The notes: generated by a model from the sequence alone, not told the origin. A stretch of DNA of 64,000 nt from an uncultured Collinsella sp. (GCA_900556415.1 USOU01000001.1:1-64000); one strand, 5' to 3'. Shown: positions 28,687-37,962, counted from the stretch's first letter. Numbers and translations are program-made.

Positions 28687-29607
28687 ATGCAAAAGGGAGA
28701 TGCCATGGATGCGGCGGAGCGCTCGGAGCGCATCCCCGATATCGTCATCATCACCGGAATGTCCGGATCGGGCCGCACACAGGCCATGCACGTGTTTGAG
28801 GACATGGGCTATTTTTGCATCGATAACCTGCCTCCGCGTCTCATCGCCCAGCTTGCCGAACTCGTCGGCATCAATACGGGTGTGGGTAGGCATCTCGCCG
28901 TCACCTGCGATTTGCGTAGTCAGGGACTGTTTGACGAGTTGCTCGATGCGGTCGCCGCGCTCGAAGAGCGCGAGATGAGCTGCGACATCGTGTTCCTGGA
29001 GGCGTCTGACGAGGTGCTGATTCGTCGCTACAGCGAAAATCGCCGCCGTCATCCCATTGCAAAGCCGGGGGAGACGACGGCCGATGCCATTCAGCGTGAG
29101 CGCCTTCAGCTACAGGGCGTGCGCGACCGAGCCGATATGATTATCGACACGAGCCGTCTGCGCACCTCTGCGCTGCGCAACAAGCTACGTATGGCATTTT
29201 CCGAGCTGTCCGACCAGCAGCTCATGGACGTCCACGTGTTCTCGTTTGGCTTTAAGCACGGCATGCCCGTCGAGGCGGACATTATGATCGACGTCCGCTT
29301 CCTGCCCAATCCGTTCTACGATCCCGAGATGCGCACGATGACCGGTCTCGATAAAAAGGTCTCCGATTTTGTTCTGGACCATCCCAAGACGCAGGAGTTT
29401 TGGAAGGCTTGGACACAGCTGCTCGATACGGTAATGCCGGGTTATATCGCGGAGGGCAAGCCACAGCTTTCTATCGCCATTGGCTGCACGGGCGGCCAGC
29501 ACCGCAGCGTTGCCATTGCCGAGGCCACGGCCCGTTACCTGGAAGGCGCTCAGTATCACGTGAGCATCTCCCACCGCGACCTGTCGCGCGCCAACACGAA
29601 GGCATAG
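28687..29607 (+). CDS. rapZ: RapZ/YvcJ-family nucleotide-binding protein
   Basis: P-loop protein of the RapZ family; in E. coli it guides RNase E to the small RNA GlmZ and so tunes glucosamine-6-P synthesis. The 306-residue product has ITGMSGSGRTQ near residue 28, DLRSQG, the C-terminal RNA/metabolite domain with FGFKHG, DVRFLPNPF and IAIGCTGGQHRSV. The Walker A lysine is arginine here, as also seen in several actinobacterial homologues. The ATG at 28687 has GGGAGG at six bases; an in-frame ATG at 28705 is possible. It ends 6 bases before whiA, and the yvcK gene that normally lies between is missing. Confidence 0.93.
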   Translation: MQKGDAMDAAERSERIPDIVIITGMSGSGRTQAMHVFEDMGYFCIDNLPPRLIAQLAELVGINTGVGRHLAVTCDLRSQGLFDELLDAVAALEEREMSCDIVFLEASDEVLIRRYSENRRRHPIAKPGETTADAIQRERLQLQGVRDRADMIIDTSRLRTSALRNKLRMAFSELSDQQLMDVHVFSFGFKHGMPVEADIMIDVRFLPNPFYDPEMRTMTGLDKKVSDFVLDHPKTQEFWKAWTQLLDTVMPGYIAEGKPQLSIAIGCTGGQHRSVAIAEATARYLEGAQYHVSISHRDLSRANTKA

Positions 29608-29613
29608 GCCTGC

Positions 29614-30543
29614 ATGTCGTTTACCGCTGAGGTGCGCGACGAGCTTGCGCGCTGCGAACCCGAATGTGAATACTGCGACTTGTCGACGCTTGCCGCCCTC
29701 ACGCGCGTGAGTGGTACGCTCTCGCTTACCGGCTCTGGGCGGTATCGTTTGACGGTTGCGACTGAGACGGGAGCCGTCGCGCGCACGATGATCACGCTGA
29801 CGCATCGCATCCTTAAGCTCAAAACGGAGTTCACCGTTCGCAAATCTGTCTTGCATAAGGTTCGAAACTATCTCATCACCTTGCCTGATCAGCCCGATTT
29901 GGATAAGGCTCTGGTGCTGCTGGGTATCCTCGACCGGAGGGGAGGACTTGTCGCCGGCGTGCCCCGACATATCGTTGCGCGTCCTTGCTGTAGACTTGCC
30001 TATATCCGCGGTGCGCTCATCGCGGGCGGCTTCGTGGCCGATCCACGCGGCGACTTTCATTTGGAGATCGCGGTGCAGGGCGAGCAATATGCCAAGGGGC
30101 TTTGCGACCTGTTGGAGCAGATTGGGGTCCATGCGCGTGTTAATGCACGGCGGGGGTCATATGCCGTGTACATTAAGAGCGCCGAGGAAATCGAGCATCT
30201 TTTAAAGCTGATTGGTGCCAAGCGCAGCGTTGCCGAGATTGAGGAGGCGCGCGCGGTCAAGTTGGTTAAGAACGATGTGAACCGTCGCGTGAACGCCGAG
30301 CTCGCCAACCAGACCAGAAGTGCCGGTGCCGCCCAACATCAGCTTGCGCTTATCGATGAGCTCGAGCAGCGTGGCCTTCGCGATGCGCTTCCGGATGCCT
30401 TGGCGGTCTTTTGCGACCTGCGCGAGCGCTATCCCGATCTGTCACTGCGTGATTTGGGGGAGATGGCTGATCCTCCCTTGTCGAAGTCAGCCCTCTACCA
30501 TCGAGTTTTGAGGCTTGAAAAGCTCATTGAAGCAAACAAGTAG
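29614..30543 (+). CDS. whiA: WhiA-type DNA-binding protein
   Basis: Conserved Gram-positive regulator linked to sporulation in Streptomyces and to cell division elsewhere. The 309-residue protein has the two-part architecture of the family: an N-terminal LAGLIDADG-like domain (LAALTRVSGTLSLTG near residue 25, YIRGALIAGGFVADP near 130) and a C-terminal helix-turn-helix (LSLRDLGEMADPPLSKSALYHRVLRLEKL). It is coupled to rapZ with a 6-base gap. Confidence 0.95.
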   Translation: MSFTAEVRDELARCEPECEYCDLSTLAALTRVSGTLSLTGSGRYRLTVATETGAVARTMITLTHRILKLKTEFTVRKSVLHKVRNYLITLPDQPDLDKALVLLGILDRRGGLVAGVPRHIVARPCCRLAYIRGALIAGGFVADPRGDFHLEIAVQGEQYAKGLCDLLEQIGVHARVNARRGSYAVYIKSAEEIEHLLKLIGAKRSVAEIEEARAVKLVKNDVNRRVNAELANQTRSAGAAQHQLALIDELEQRGLRDALPDALAVFCDLRERYPDLSLRDLGEMADPPLSKSALYHRVLRLEKLIEANK

Positions 30544-30588
30544 TTTAAAGTATCGACGTATATACGGATTTAGCTGCTATTTTATTCT

Positions 30589-30664
30589 TTAAAACGTTTT
30601 AACGAAAATTTGATTTTCAATTTCGAGCATTCTCGTGAAATTCAAGTCAAAAAAAAGGTATATT
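30589..30664 (+). promoter_or_regulatory. AT-rich gap promoter region with palindromic operator
   Basis: The perfect 14-bp palindrome TTAAAACGTTTTAA lies at 30589-30602 and a second inverted repeat, GAAAAT-TTG-ATTTTC, at 30604-30618. The hexamer TATATT at 30659-30664 is a candidate -10 element. The region is far more AT-rich than its surroundings, as expected of a strong regulated promoter for glycolytic genes. Confidence 0.45.
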
Positions 30665-30736
30665 AGGCGAGTGGTTAGTTTGTGGGCCTCAACGGCAGGC
30701 GCTGTAGCTTGCGGGGGCCTTACGAAAGGAGACACA

Positions 30737-31762
30737 ATGGCAGTAAAGGTTGCTATTAACGGCTTCGGTCGCATCGGTCGTCTGGCTTTCCGTCAGATGT
30801 TCGGTCATGAGGGCTCCGAGATCGTCGCTATCAACGACCTCACCTCTCCCGATATGCTCGCTTACCTGCTGAAGTACGACTCCACGCAGGGCAACTATGC
30901 TCGCGATCACGAGGTCGTTGCTGGCGAGGATTCCATCACCGTTGACGGCAAGGAGATCAAGATCTACAAGGAGGCCGACGCCAACAACCTGCCTTGGGGC
31001 GACCTCGACGTCGACGTCGTTCTCGAGTGCACCGGCTTCTACACCAGCAAGGCTAAGGCTCAGGCTCACATCAACGCTGGCGCCAAGAAGGTCGTCATCT
31101 CCGCTCCGGCTGGCAGCGATCTGCCCACCATCGTGTACAACGTCAACCATGAGACGCTGACCGCTGAGGACAACATCATCTCCGCTGCTTCCTGCACCAC
31201 CAACTGCCTCGCCCCGATGGCCAAGGGTCTGAACGACTTCGCTCCCATCGTGTCCGGTATCATGACCACCATCCACGCCTTCACCGGCGACCAGATGCCG
31301 CTTGACGGCCCGCAGCGCAAGGGCAACTTCCGTCGCTCCCGCGCCTGCTCCGAGAACATCGTCCCGAACACCACGGGCGCTGCCAAGGCCATCGGCCTGG
31401 TTCTCCCCGAGCTCAACGGCAAGCTCATCGGTGCCGCCCAGCGCGTCCCGACGCCGACCGGCTCGCTGACCAACCTCTACGCCGTCGTTGACAAGAAGGT
31501 CACCGTCGACGAGGTCAACGCTGCCATGAAGGCCTACGCCGAGACCATCCCCGATACCTTCGCCTACAACGAGGACCAGATCGTCTCCCGCGACATCGTC
31601 GGCGAGACCCACGGCTCCATCTTCGACGCCACGCAGACCATGGCCTCCGACCTCGGCAACGGCCAGACCCTGGTGCAGGTCACCTCTTGGTACGACAACG
31701 AGAACTCCTACACCTCCCAGATGGTCCGCACCATCAAGTACTTCGAGAAGTTCGTTGCTTAA
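30737..31762 (+). CDS. gap: Type I glyceraldehyde-3-phosphate dehydrogenase
   Basis: Oxidises glyceraldehyde-3-phosphate to 1,3-bisphosphoglycerate with NAD. The 341-residue protein has the Rossmann start [14 protein letters not shown], the catalytic cysteine in [12 protein letters not shown] and the [19 protein letters not shown] segment. The ATG at 30737 follows GAAAGGAGA. It heads a glycolytic cluster with pgk, tpiA and gpmI; a terminator after it means gap can be made in excess over the rest. Codon use is strongly biased to C-ending codons, a sign of high expression. Confidence 0.97.
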   Translation: MAVKVAINGFGRIGRLAFRQMFGHEGSEIVAINDLTSPDMLAYLLKYDSTQGNYARDHEVVAGEDSITVDGKEIKIYKEADANNLPWGDLDVDVVLECTGFYTSKAKAQAHINAGAKKVVISAPAGSDLPTIVYNVNHETLTAEDNIISAASCTTNCLAPMAKGLNDFAPIVSGIMTTIHAFTGDQMPLDGPQRKGNFRRSRACSENIVPNTTGAAKAIGLVLPELNGKLIGAAQRVPTPTGSLTNLYAVVDKKVTVDEVNAAMKAYAETIPDTFAYNEDQIVSRDIVGETHGSIFDATQTMASDLGNGQTLVQVTSWYDNENSYTSQMVRTIKYFEKFVA

Positions 31763-31800
31763 TTTAGCTTTTAGCGAATAGCTCGTTGAGCGTCTAAAGA

Positions 31801-31847
31801 AGGGCGCGGCCTCATAGGGCTTACACCCTAGGGTCGCGCCCTTTTTA
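31801..31847 (+). terminator. Terminator between gap and pgk
   Basis: AGGGCGCG pairs with CGCGCCCT, with an inner TAGGG/CCCTA helix, followed by a T run. Confidence 0.8.
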
Positions 31848-31902
31848 TAAGAAATCGTCTGCCGTAATGGGAGGCAGACACGTACGAAAGGTAGAAGCAA
31901 AC

Positions 31903-33093
31903 ATGGCCTTTACCAAGAAGACCGTCCGCGACATCGATGTCGACGGCAAGCGCGTTCTCGTCCGCGTTGACTTCAACGTGCCTATCAAGGATGGCGTCGT
32001 TGGCGACACCACCCGTATCAAGGCTGCCCTGCCCACCATCAACTATCTCGTTGAGCACAACGCTCGCGTCATCCTCATGAGCCACCTCGGCCGTCCCGAT
32101 GGCACCGGCTTCCAGCCCGAGTTGTCCCTCGAGCCCGTCGCCAAGAAGCTCGCCGAGCTCTCTGGTCTCGACGTTGCCTTTGTCGCCGACACTTACGGCG
32201 AGAAGGCTGCCGAGGCTGTCGCCGCCGTCGAGCCGGGCAAGGTTCTCGTTCTCGAGAACGTCCGCTTCGATAAGCGTGAGAAGAAGAACGATCCCGAGAT
32301 CGCCAAGAAGCTCGCTTCCTATGGTGACGTCTTCGTTCTCGATGCCTTCGGCACCGCCCACCGCGCCCAGGGTTCCGTCGTGGGCCCCGCCGCTTACCTG
32401 CCTGCCGTCGCTGGCTTCCTGCTCGAGAAGGAGGTCGACACGCTGACCGGCATCTTCGCCGAGCCCGAGCGCCCCTTCGTCGCCATCGTCGGCGGTTCCA
32501 AGGTTTCCTCCAAGATCGGCGTTCTCGATCACCTCATCGACTCCGCTGACACCCTGATCATCGGTGGCGGCATGGCCTACACTTTCTTCCTGGCTCAGGG
32601 CCTGACCGTCGGTCAGTCCCTCAAGGAAGAGGACTGGGTCGAGCGCGCTGGCGAGATGCTCAAGAAGGCCGAGGAGAAGGGCGTCAAGATCCTGCTCCCC
32701 ATCGACAACCGTGTTGCCGATCACTTTGGCGAGGACGCTGTCCCCGAGGTTGTCGCTTCCGACGCTATCCCCGACGATCGTGAGGGCATGGACATCGGCC
32801 CCAAGACCGAGGAGCTTTACGCCGAGGCCGTCAAGGGCGCCAAGACCGTGTTCTGGAACGGCCCCATGGGCGTCTTCGAGTTCGATAACTTCGCTCACGG
32901 CACCCAGGCTATCGCCGAGGCTGTCGCCGAGGCCGACTGCACCTCGATCATCGGCGGTGGCGATTCCGTCGCAGCTGTCAACAAGTTCAACCTGGCCGAC
33001 AAGATGAGCTGGATCTCCACCGGTGGTGGCGCTTCCATGGAGCTCGTCGAGGGTAAGGCCCTGCCCGGAGTGGAGGCGCTTCTCGATGCCTAA
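31903..33093 (+). CDS. pgk: Phosphoglycerate kinase
   Basis: Transfers the phosphate of 1,3-bisphosphoglycerate to ADP. The 396-residue protein has the N-terminal substrate motif VRVDFNVPIKDG, MSHLGRP, the hinge LGKV-type glycines and the nucleotide motif NGPMGVFEFDNFAHGT with the final GGGDSVAA and STGGGASMELVEG. AAAGG precedes the ATG at 31903. Its last 8 bases overlap tpiA. Confidence 0.97.
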   Translation: MAFTKKTVRDIDVDGKRVLVRVDFNVPIKDGVVGDTTRIKAALPTINYLVEHNARVILMSHLGRPDGTGFQPELSLEPVAKKLAELSGLDVAFVADTYGEKAAEAVAAVEPGKVLVLENVRFDKREKKNDPEIAKKLASYGDVFVLDAFGTAHRAQGSVVGPAAYLPAVAGFLLEKEVDTLTGIFAEPERPFVAIVGGSKVSSKIGVLDHLIDSADTLIIGGGMAYTFFLAQGLTVGQSLKEEDWVERAGEMLKKAEEKGVKILLPIDNRVADHFGEDAVPEVVASDAIPDDREGMDIGPKTEELYAEAVKGAKTVFWNGPMGVFEFDNFAHGTQAIAEAVAEADCTSIIGGGDSVAAVNKFNLADKMSWISTGGGASMELVEGKALPGVEALLDA

Positions 33094-33853
33094 TCGCACC
33101 CTTCTTATCGCTGGTAACTGGAAGATGAACAACGACGTCGCCGAGGCTGCCAAGCTCGCCGACGAGCTGGCTCAGGCTCTGCCCGAGGTTCCGGCTGGCG
33201 TCGAGGTGCTCGTCTGCCCTCCGACCATCGACATCACCACGGTTCATGACCGCATTCAGGCTGCCCCCATCGCCCTCGGTGCACAGAACGTGTACTGGGA
33301 GGCCAAGGGTGCCTTCACCGGTGAGTCCTCTTGCGACATGCTCAAGTCCGCTGGCTGCACCTACTGCATCATCGGTCACTCCGAGCGTCGCGACTACTTC
33401 CACGAGACCGACGAGGACCAGAACAAGAAGGCCAAGGCTCTCGTTGCCGCCGGTCTTGTTCCCGTCTTCTGCTGCGGCGAGTCCCTTGAGGTTCGCGAGG
33501 CCGGCACCTATGTCGAGCACGTCGTGAACCAGGTCAAGGCTGGCCTTGCTGGTCTTGAGATCACCTGCCCCAAGCAGGTCGTCGTCGCCTACGAGCCCAT
33601 CTGGGCCATCGGCACCGGCAAGACCGCTACCGCCGAGGACGCCCAGGAGGTCTGCGGCGCTATCCGTGAGACCCTCAAGGAGATGTTCGGCGAGGAGCTC
33701 GCCAACGGCATCCGCGTTCTCTACGGTGGTTCCGCCAAGCCCGGTAACATCGCCGAGCTCGTCGCCAAGCCCGACGTTGACGGCGCCCTCGTGGGCGGCG
33801 CTTCGCTCAAGGCTGCCGACTTCGCCTCTATGGTCGTCAAGGCAGGCGAGTAG
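33086..33853 (+). CDS. tpiA: Triose-phosphate isomerase
   Basis: Interconverts dihydroxyacetone phosphate and glyceraldehyde-3-phosphate. The 255-residue protein has the substrate lysine in GNWKMN, the catalytic histidine in IGHSERR and glutamate in AYEPIWAIGTGKTA. The start overlaps the pgk stop by 8 bases, which fixes it. Confidence 0.97.
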   Translation: MPNRTLLIAGNWKMNNDVAEAAKLADELAQALPEVPAGVEVLVCPPTIDITTVHDRIQAAPIALGAQNVYWEAKGAFTGESSCDMLKSAGCTYCIIGHSERRDYFHETDEDQNKKAKALVAAGLVPVFCCGESLEVREAGTYVEHVVNQVKAGLAGLEITCPKQVVVAYEPIWAIGTGKTATAEDAQEVCGAIRETLKEMFGEELANGIRVLYGGSAKPGNIAELVAKPDVDGALVGGASLKAADFASMVVKAGE

Positions 33854-33858
33854 GACAT

Positions 33859-35412
33859 ATGGCACAGCGTCATCTTCCTGCACTCCTGATCATCATGGAC
33901 GGCTGCGGCCTGGCTCCGGCTGATGGCGAGAACGCCGTCGCCGCTGCCAAGACGCCCTTCCTTGATGGCCTGTACGAGAAGTATCCTCACACCACGCTCG
34001 GTGCTTCGGGCGAGGACGTGGGCCTTCCCGACGGCCAGATGGGCAACTCCGAGGTGGGTCACCTCAACATCGGTGCCGGTCGCATCGTGTTCCAGGAGCT
34101 TTCGCGCATCAACAATGCCATCAAGGACGGCTCCATCGCCAAGAACGAGGTTTTCGTCAAGGCCATGGACGATGTCAAGGCTGACGGCAAGACTCTCCAC
34201 CTCATGGGCCTTATGAGCCCTGGCGGCGTTCACTCCCACATGAACCACGTCGAGGCTCTGGTCAAGATGGCTGCCGAGCATGGTGTCAAGACCGTTCGCG
34301 TCCACGCCTTCATGGATGGCCGCGACGTCGACCCGCAGTCCGGTGCTGGCTACATGAGCGAGTTCTGCGCCTTCCTGGCTAAGATCTCCGAGGAGACCGG
34401 TTGCGACGCTCGCGTTGCCACCGTCTCGGGCCGTTATTGGGCCATGGACCGCGATAATCGTTGGGAGCGCATCCAGCGCGCCTACGACGTCATGGTCAAC
34501 GCGTCCGATGCCGATGTCGACCCCGTTGCCGGTATCAAGGCCTACTACGAGAAAGATCCGCGCGGCGACGAGTTCGTCGAGCCCTTCGCTGCCCACAACG
34601 AGGGCATCCACGAGGGCGACGCGGCTATCTTCTTCAACTTCCGTCCCGACCGCGCTCGTCAGATGACCCGCGTGTTCACGGACAAGGAGTTCGACGGCTT
34701 TGAGCGCGAGCAGATCAAGCTTTCGCACTTTGTGACGATGACCGAGTACGATCCGACGTTTGACGTCGAGGTCGCCTTCCCCAAGACGTTCCCCGAGAAC
34801 GTTCTGGCCGACGTTATCGCCGCCAATGGTCTGAAGCAGCTGCACACCGCCGAGACCGAGAAGTACGCCCACGTGACGTTCTTCCTCAACGGCGGCATCG
34901 AGGAGCCCAAGGAGGGCGAGGAGCGCGTGCTCGTCGCTTCCCCCAAGGTTGCTACCTACGATCTGCAGCCTGAGATGAGCGCTCCCGAGGTTACCGAGAA
35001 GCTCGTCGCCGCTATTAACGAGGATCGCGCTGATTTCTACATCGTGAACTTCGCCAACTGCGACATGGTTGGTCACACCGGTGTTTTCGACGCCGCCGTT
35101 AAGGCCGTCGAGGCTGTTGACGATGCCCTGTCCAAGGTTGTCCCGGCGATTCTCGCTAAGGGCGGCTTTGCGCTGATTACCGCCGATCACGGCAACGCCG
35201 ATCACATGTTTGACGTTGCTTCCGACGGTTCCAAGCATCCGTTCACGGCTCACACCACCAACCGCGTGCCGTTCATCATCGTTGATGAGAAGGCACAGCT
35301 CACCGGTATCGAGGACGGCCGTCTTTCCGATATCGCTCCGACCATGCTCACCATGGCTGGTATTGAGCCTTCCGCCGAGATGACGGGCCGCGTGCTCGCC
35401 ACCGAGGCCTAA
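33859..35412 (+). CDS. gpmI: 2,3-bisphosphoglycerate-independent phosphoglycerate mutase
   Basis: Manganese enzyme that moves the phosphate between C3 and C2 of glycerate. The 517-residue protein has LLIIMDGCGLAP at the N-terminus, the phospho-serine site MGNSEVGHLNIGAGR near residue 60 and metal ligands in NCDMVGHTG and ITADHGNADHM. It begins 5 bases after tpiA. Confidence 0.96.
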   Translation: MAQRHLPALLIIMDGCGLAPADGENAVAAAKTPFLDGLYEKYPHTTLGASGEDVGLPDGQMGNSEVGHLNIGAGRIVFQELSRINNAIKDGSIAKNEVFVKAMDDVKADGKTLHLMGLMSPGGVHSHMNHVEALVKMAAEHGVKTVRVHAFMDGRDVDPQSGAGYMSEFCAFLAKISEETGCDARVATVSGRYWAMDRDNRWERIQRAYDVMVNASDADVDPVAGIKAYYEKDPRGDEFVEPFAAHNEGIHEGDAAIFFNFRPDRARQMTRVFTDKEFDGFEREQIKLSHFVTMTEYDPTFDVEVAFPKTFPENVLADVIAANGLKQLHTAETEKYAHVTFFLNGGIEEPKEGEERVLVASPKVATYDLQPEMSAPEVTEKLVAAINEDRADFYIVNFANCDMVGHTGVFDAAVKAVEAVDDALSKVVPAILAKGGFALITADHGNADHMFDVASDGSKHPFTAHTTNRVPFIIVDEKAQLTGIEDGRLSDIAPTMLTMAGIEPSAEMTGRVLATEA

Positions 35413-35439
35413 TAGAAAACAAATACCGTTTTCTAGTAA

Positions 35440-35475
35440 GGGGGTTGTCCACAACCGGACAACCCCCCTTTTTTT
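35440..35475 (+). terminator. Terminator after gpmI
   Basis: An 11-bp stem (GGGGGTTGTCC with its complement) and a seven-base T run. The following 100 bp lead to secG. Confidence 0.9.
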
Positions 35476-35579
35476 GGTATTTCTGCCATTTCCACCCCGT
35501 CCTTGAGTGGCAGGTAGGGGAGAGCGGGGGATTGTGGTACAGTACTGGAGTTTGAACTGTTCTATTAAGGAGCTTATCT

Positions 35580-35834
35580 ATGGGTCCGTTCCAGATTCTT
35601 CTGTTTGTCGTTTGGGCTGTCTCTGCCGTGGCGCTGACGATTCTCGTCCTGATGCATTCCGGTAAGGGCACCGGCGTTTCGGATATGATCGCTAGCTCGC
35701 TGTATAACTCCAGCTCTGCCACAGGCGTTATGGAGCAGAACCTCGACCGCCTGACCGTCATCATGGCTGTCGTGTTTGCCGTGTGCGTCGTGCTGTGCAT
35801 GTTCTTCTTCCCGCAGGGCATCGTGGGCTACTAA
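35580..35834 (+). CDS. secG: Preprotein translocase subunit SecG
   Basis: Small auxiliary subunit of the SecYEG channel. The 84-residue protein has two membrane segments (about residues 4-22 and 55-76) joined by the conserved loop MHSGKGTGVSDMI. AAGGAG lies upstream of the ATG. The position directly after glycolytic genes is typical of secG in many Gram-positive genomes. Confidence 0.93.
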   Translation: MGPFQILLFVVWAVSAVALTILVLMHSGKGTGVSDMIASSLYNSSSATGVMEQNLDRLTVIMAVVFAVCVVLCMFFFPQGIVGY

Positions 35835-35860
35835 TTACGAGCCGCATAAGTACTTGTAAA

Positions 35861-35887
35861 GGGTTCCGCAAGTGCGGGACCCTTTTT
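35861..35887 (+). terminator. Terminator after secG
   Basis: GGGTTCCGC pairs with GCGGGACCC around a 4-base loop and is followed by TTTTT. Confidence 0.9.
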
Positions 35888-36004
35888 GTTTACATATTCG
35901 TAACAGAGTCAAAAATATCACCACATACTTCGCCCAACTAAAGAAATTCTTGACCGTTAACCGGAATTAGCGCCAAATCGTGAATAAAATGCGCTACTGT
36001 ATTG

Positions 36005-36056
36005 CAAAACGTTGGCCTGTTGTGCATAACCAGCCATAGCAACGGGCGGCGTTTTG
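36005..36056 (+). ncRNA. Candidate leader hairpin of the opp operon
   Basis: CAAAACG (36005-36011) pairs with CGTTTTG (36050-36056); after a short asymmetric internal loop CCTGTTG (36016-36022) pairs with CAACGGG (36040-36046). The 17-base apical loop is unpaired. It lies 74 bp before the receptor gene, in the otherwise featureless 35888-36129 spacer. Confidence 0.4.
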
Positions 36057-36129
36057 ATGGTTCGGATCGGATTGTCTCGACATGTGTCCGACTGAACATT
36101 TCTTTGTCCTATCTCATAAGGAGGATGGC

Positions 36130-37806
36130 ATGGCTGATTCTATGTTCCACCAGCCCGTTATGGGTCGTCGCGCCTTTGTTGGCGGCACCCTCGCTGCGAG
36201 CTCCATGGCTTTTCTTGCCGCATGCGGCAAGAAGGGCGGCGACGCTTCCGGTTCTGAGTCCGGTTCGACGCTGAACTTCTACATTAACAACCCGGTCTGC
36301 ATCGACCCCTACAATGTCCAGGAGGACCAGGGCACTCAGGTCGAGTACCAGCTCTTTGACGCTCTGACCTCTTATGACGCCGAGAAGGGCGAGATCGTTC
36401 CGCTGGCTTGTGAGTCCTTCGAGGCCAACGACGACGCCACCGAGTTCACCTTCAAGATCAAGAAGGCCAAGTTCCACAACGGTGACGACGTTACCTCCAA
36501 GTCCTTCAAGCTCGGTTGGGAGCGTCTGGTCAACACCAAGTCGGCCATCGCTACCGAGTACGGCCCTTCTGAGGTCTCCTATCACCTTTCCATGGTCGAG
36601 GGCTATGACGACCTGCTTGCCGGTAACGCCACCGAGCTCAGCGGTGTTACTTGCCCCGACGATGAGACCCTCGTCGTCAAGTTGACTTCTGCTTACGCCG
36701 ACTTCCCCTTCGTCGCCTCTCACCCGGCTCTGTCCCCGGTTCCCGAGTGCGCCGAGTCCGATGCCAAGAGCTTCTATCTTGCACCGGTCGGTAACGGCCC
36801 GTTCATGATGGACGGCAAGTGGGAGGATGGTCAGGAGATCAACCTCAAGAAGTTCGACGATTACTATGGCGACAAGGCCAAGATCGATGGCATCCACTTC
36901 CAGGTCATCAAGGACATGGAGACCGCTTACAAGGAGTTCCAGGCCGGTAACCTCGATGTCTGCGACGTTCCCGTTGCTCAGATCGATGCCGCCAAGAAGG
37001 ATCGCGGCGTATCCAAGGACGGCTACACCATGGGCGACGGCGAGCGCATGCTGCTTGGCGCCGAGCCTTCCACCTACTACCTGACCTGCAACAACACGGC
37101 TGAGCCGTTCAACAACGCCGACCTGCGCAGGGGTATCTCCCTGGCCATCAACCGTGAGGCCATCTGCAAGACCATCTTCAAGGGTACCCGTACTCCCGCC
37201 GACGGCATTGTTCCTCCGGGCATCGATGGCTACAAGGAGGGCGCATGGGAGTTCTGCGCCTACGACGTCGACAAGGCTAACGAGTACCTCGACAAGGTTG
37301 CTCCCGCTGGCGCTGACGGCGATCGTGGCATTAACGTGACTCTGTCCTACAACCAGGACGGTGGCCACAAGGAGATCATGGAGTCCATCATCGGCGACCT
37401 CGCCAAGGTTGGCGTTACCGCTGTCTCCGATACCCCCGAGTGGTCTGCCCTGCTCGAGCAGTATCAGAACTTTAACTATCAGTTCGGTCGTCTGGGTTGG
37501 ATTGCCGACTACCCGATCATGGACAACTTCCTGTATCCGCTGTTCCACTCCGACTCCCTTGGTGGCGACAACCGCTCCGGTTACAACAACCCCGAGTTCG
37601 ACGCCAAGGTCGACGAGGCCCGTACCACGGTTGACGATGAAGAGCGCGTCGCTAAGATGCAGGAGGCCGACGCAATGGTCGCTGCCGACTGCCCGGTCAT
37701 CCCGGTGATGTTCTACACGCACACCATCGTCGGCTCCGATCGCATCAAGCACCTCTATGTCGATCCGCAGAAGCATGCCGAGCTGGGTACCGCTGAGCTC
37801 GCCTAA
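36130..37806 (+). CDS. oppA: Oligopeptide ABC transporter substrate-binding lipoprotein
   Basis: Peptide receptor of a complete Opp importer. The 558-residue protein has a twin-arginine-like GRRAFVGG and a lipobox LAAC near residue 30-35, then the SBP_bac_5 domain with the OppA-type start LNFYINNPVCIDPYNVQEDQG. AAGGAGG lies 5 bases before the ATG at 36130. The neighbours are the usual two permeases and two ATPases in Opp order, with no catabolic enzymes, so peptides are the likely cargo. A hairpin terminator follows and should raise receptor level relative to the channel. Confidence 0.9.
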   Translation: MADSMFHQPVMGRRAFVGGTLAASSMAFLAACGKKGGDASGSESGSTLNFYINNPVCIDPYNVQEDQGTQVEYQLFDALTSYDAEKGEIVPLACESFEANDDATEFTFKIKKAKFHNGDDVTSKSFKLGWERLVNTKSAIATEYGPSEVSYHLSMVEGYDDLLAGNATELSGVTCPDDETLVVKLTSAYADFPFVASHPALSPVPECAESDAKSFYLAPVGNGPFMMDGKWEDGQEINLKKFDDYYGDKAKIDGIHFQVIKDMETAYKEFQAGNLDVCDVPVAQIDAAKKDRGVSKDGYTMGDGERMLLGAEPSTYYLTCNNTAEPFNNADLRRGISLAINREAICKTIFKGTRTPADGIVPPGIDGYKEGAWEFCAYDVDKANEYLDKVAPAGADGDRGINVTLSYNQDGGHKEIMESIIGDLAKVGVTAVSDTPEWSALLEQYQNFNYQFGRLGWIADYPIMDNFLYPLFHSDSLGGDNRSGYNNPEFDAKVDEARTTVDDEERVAKMQEADAMVAADCPVIPVMFYTHTIVGSDRIKHLYVDPQKHAELGTAELA

Positions 37807-37903
37807 GAGTTTGCAGCTTCCGTGAGGGTCAAGTATTTACGTAGACCTCATGGGAAACATACAGTTCTCCCTAACCTGGGGTAAACTGGCTGATGGTAAT
37901 TTT

Positions 37904-37931
37904 GGGATGCCGGTCTGGCGATCGGCATCCC
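37904..37931 (+). terminator. Hairpin between oppA and oppB
   Basis: GGGATGCCG pairs with CGGCATCCC and is followed by a short T-containing stretch. It parallels the hairpin after the receptor gene of the first ABC operon. Confidence 0.6.
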
Positions 37932-37962
37932 ATTTAGGTTAATCCCTAGATAGGGGAGTGGT

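Noticed and set aside
35950..35990. opp promoter
   Set aside because: TTGACC at 35950-35955 and TAAAAT at 35985-35990 look good alone but are 29 bp apart.
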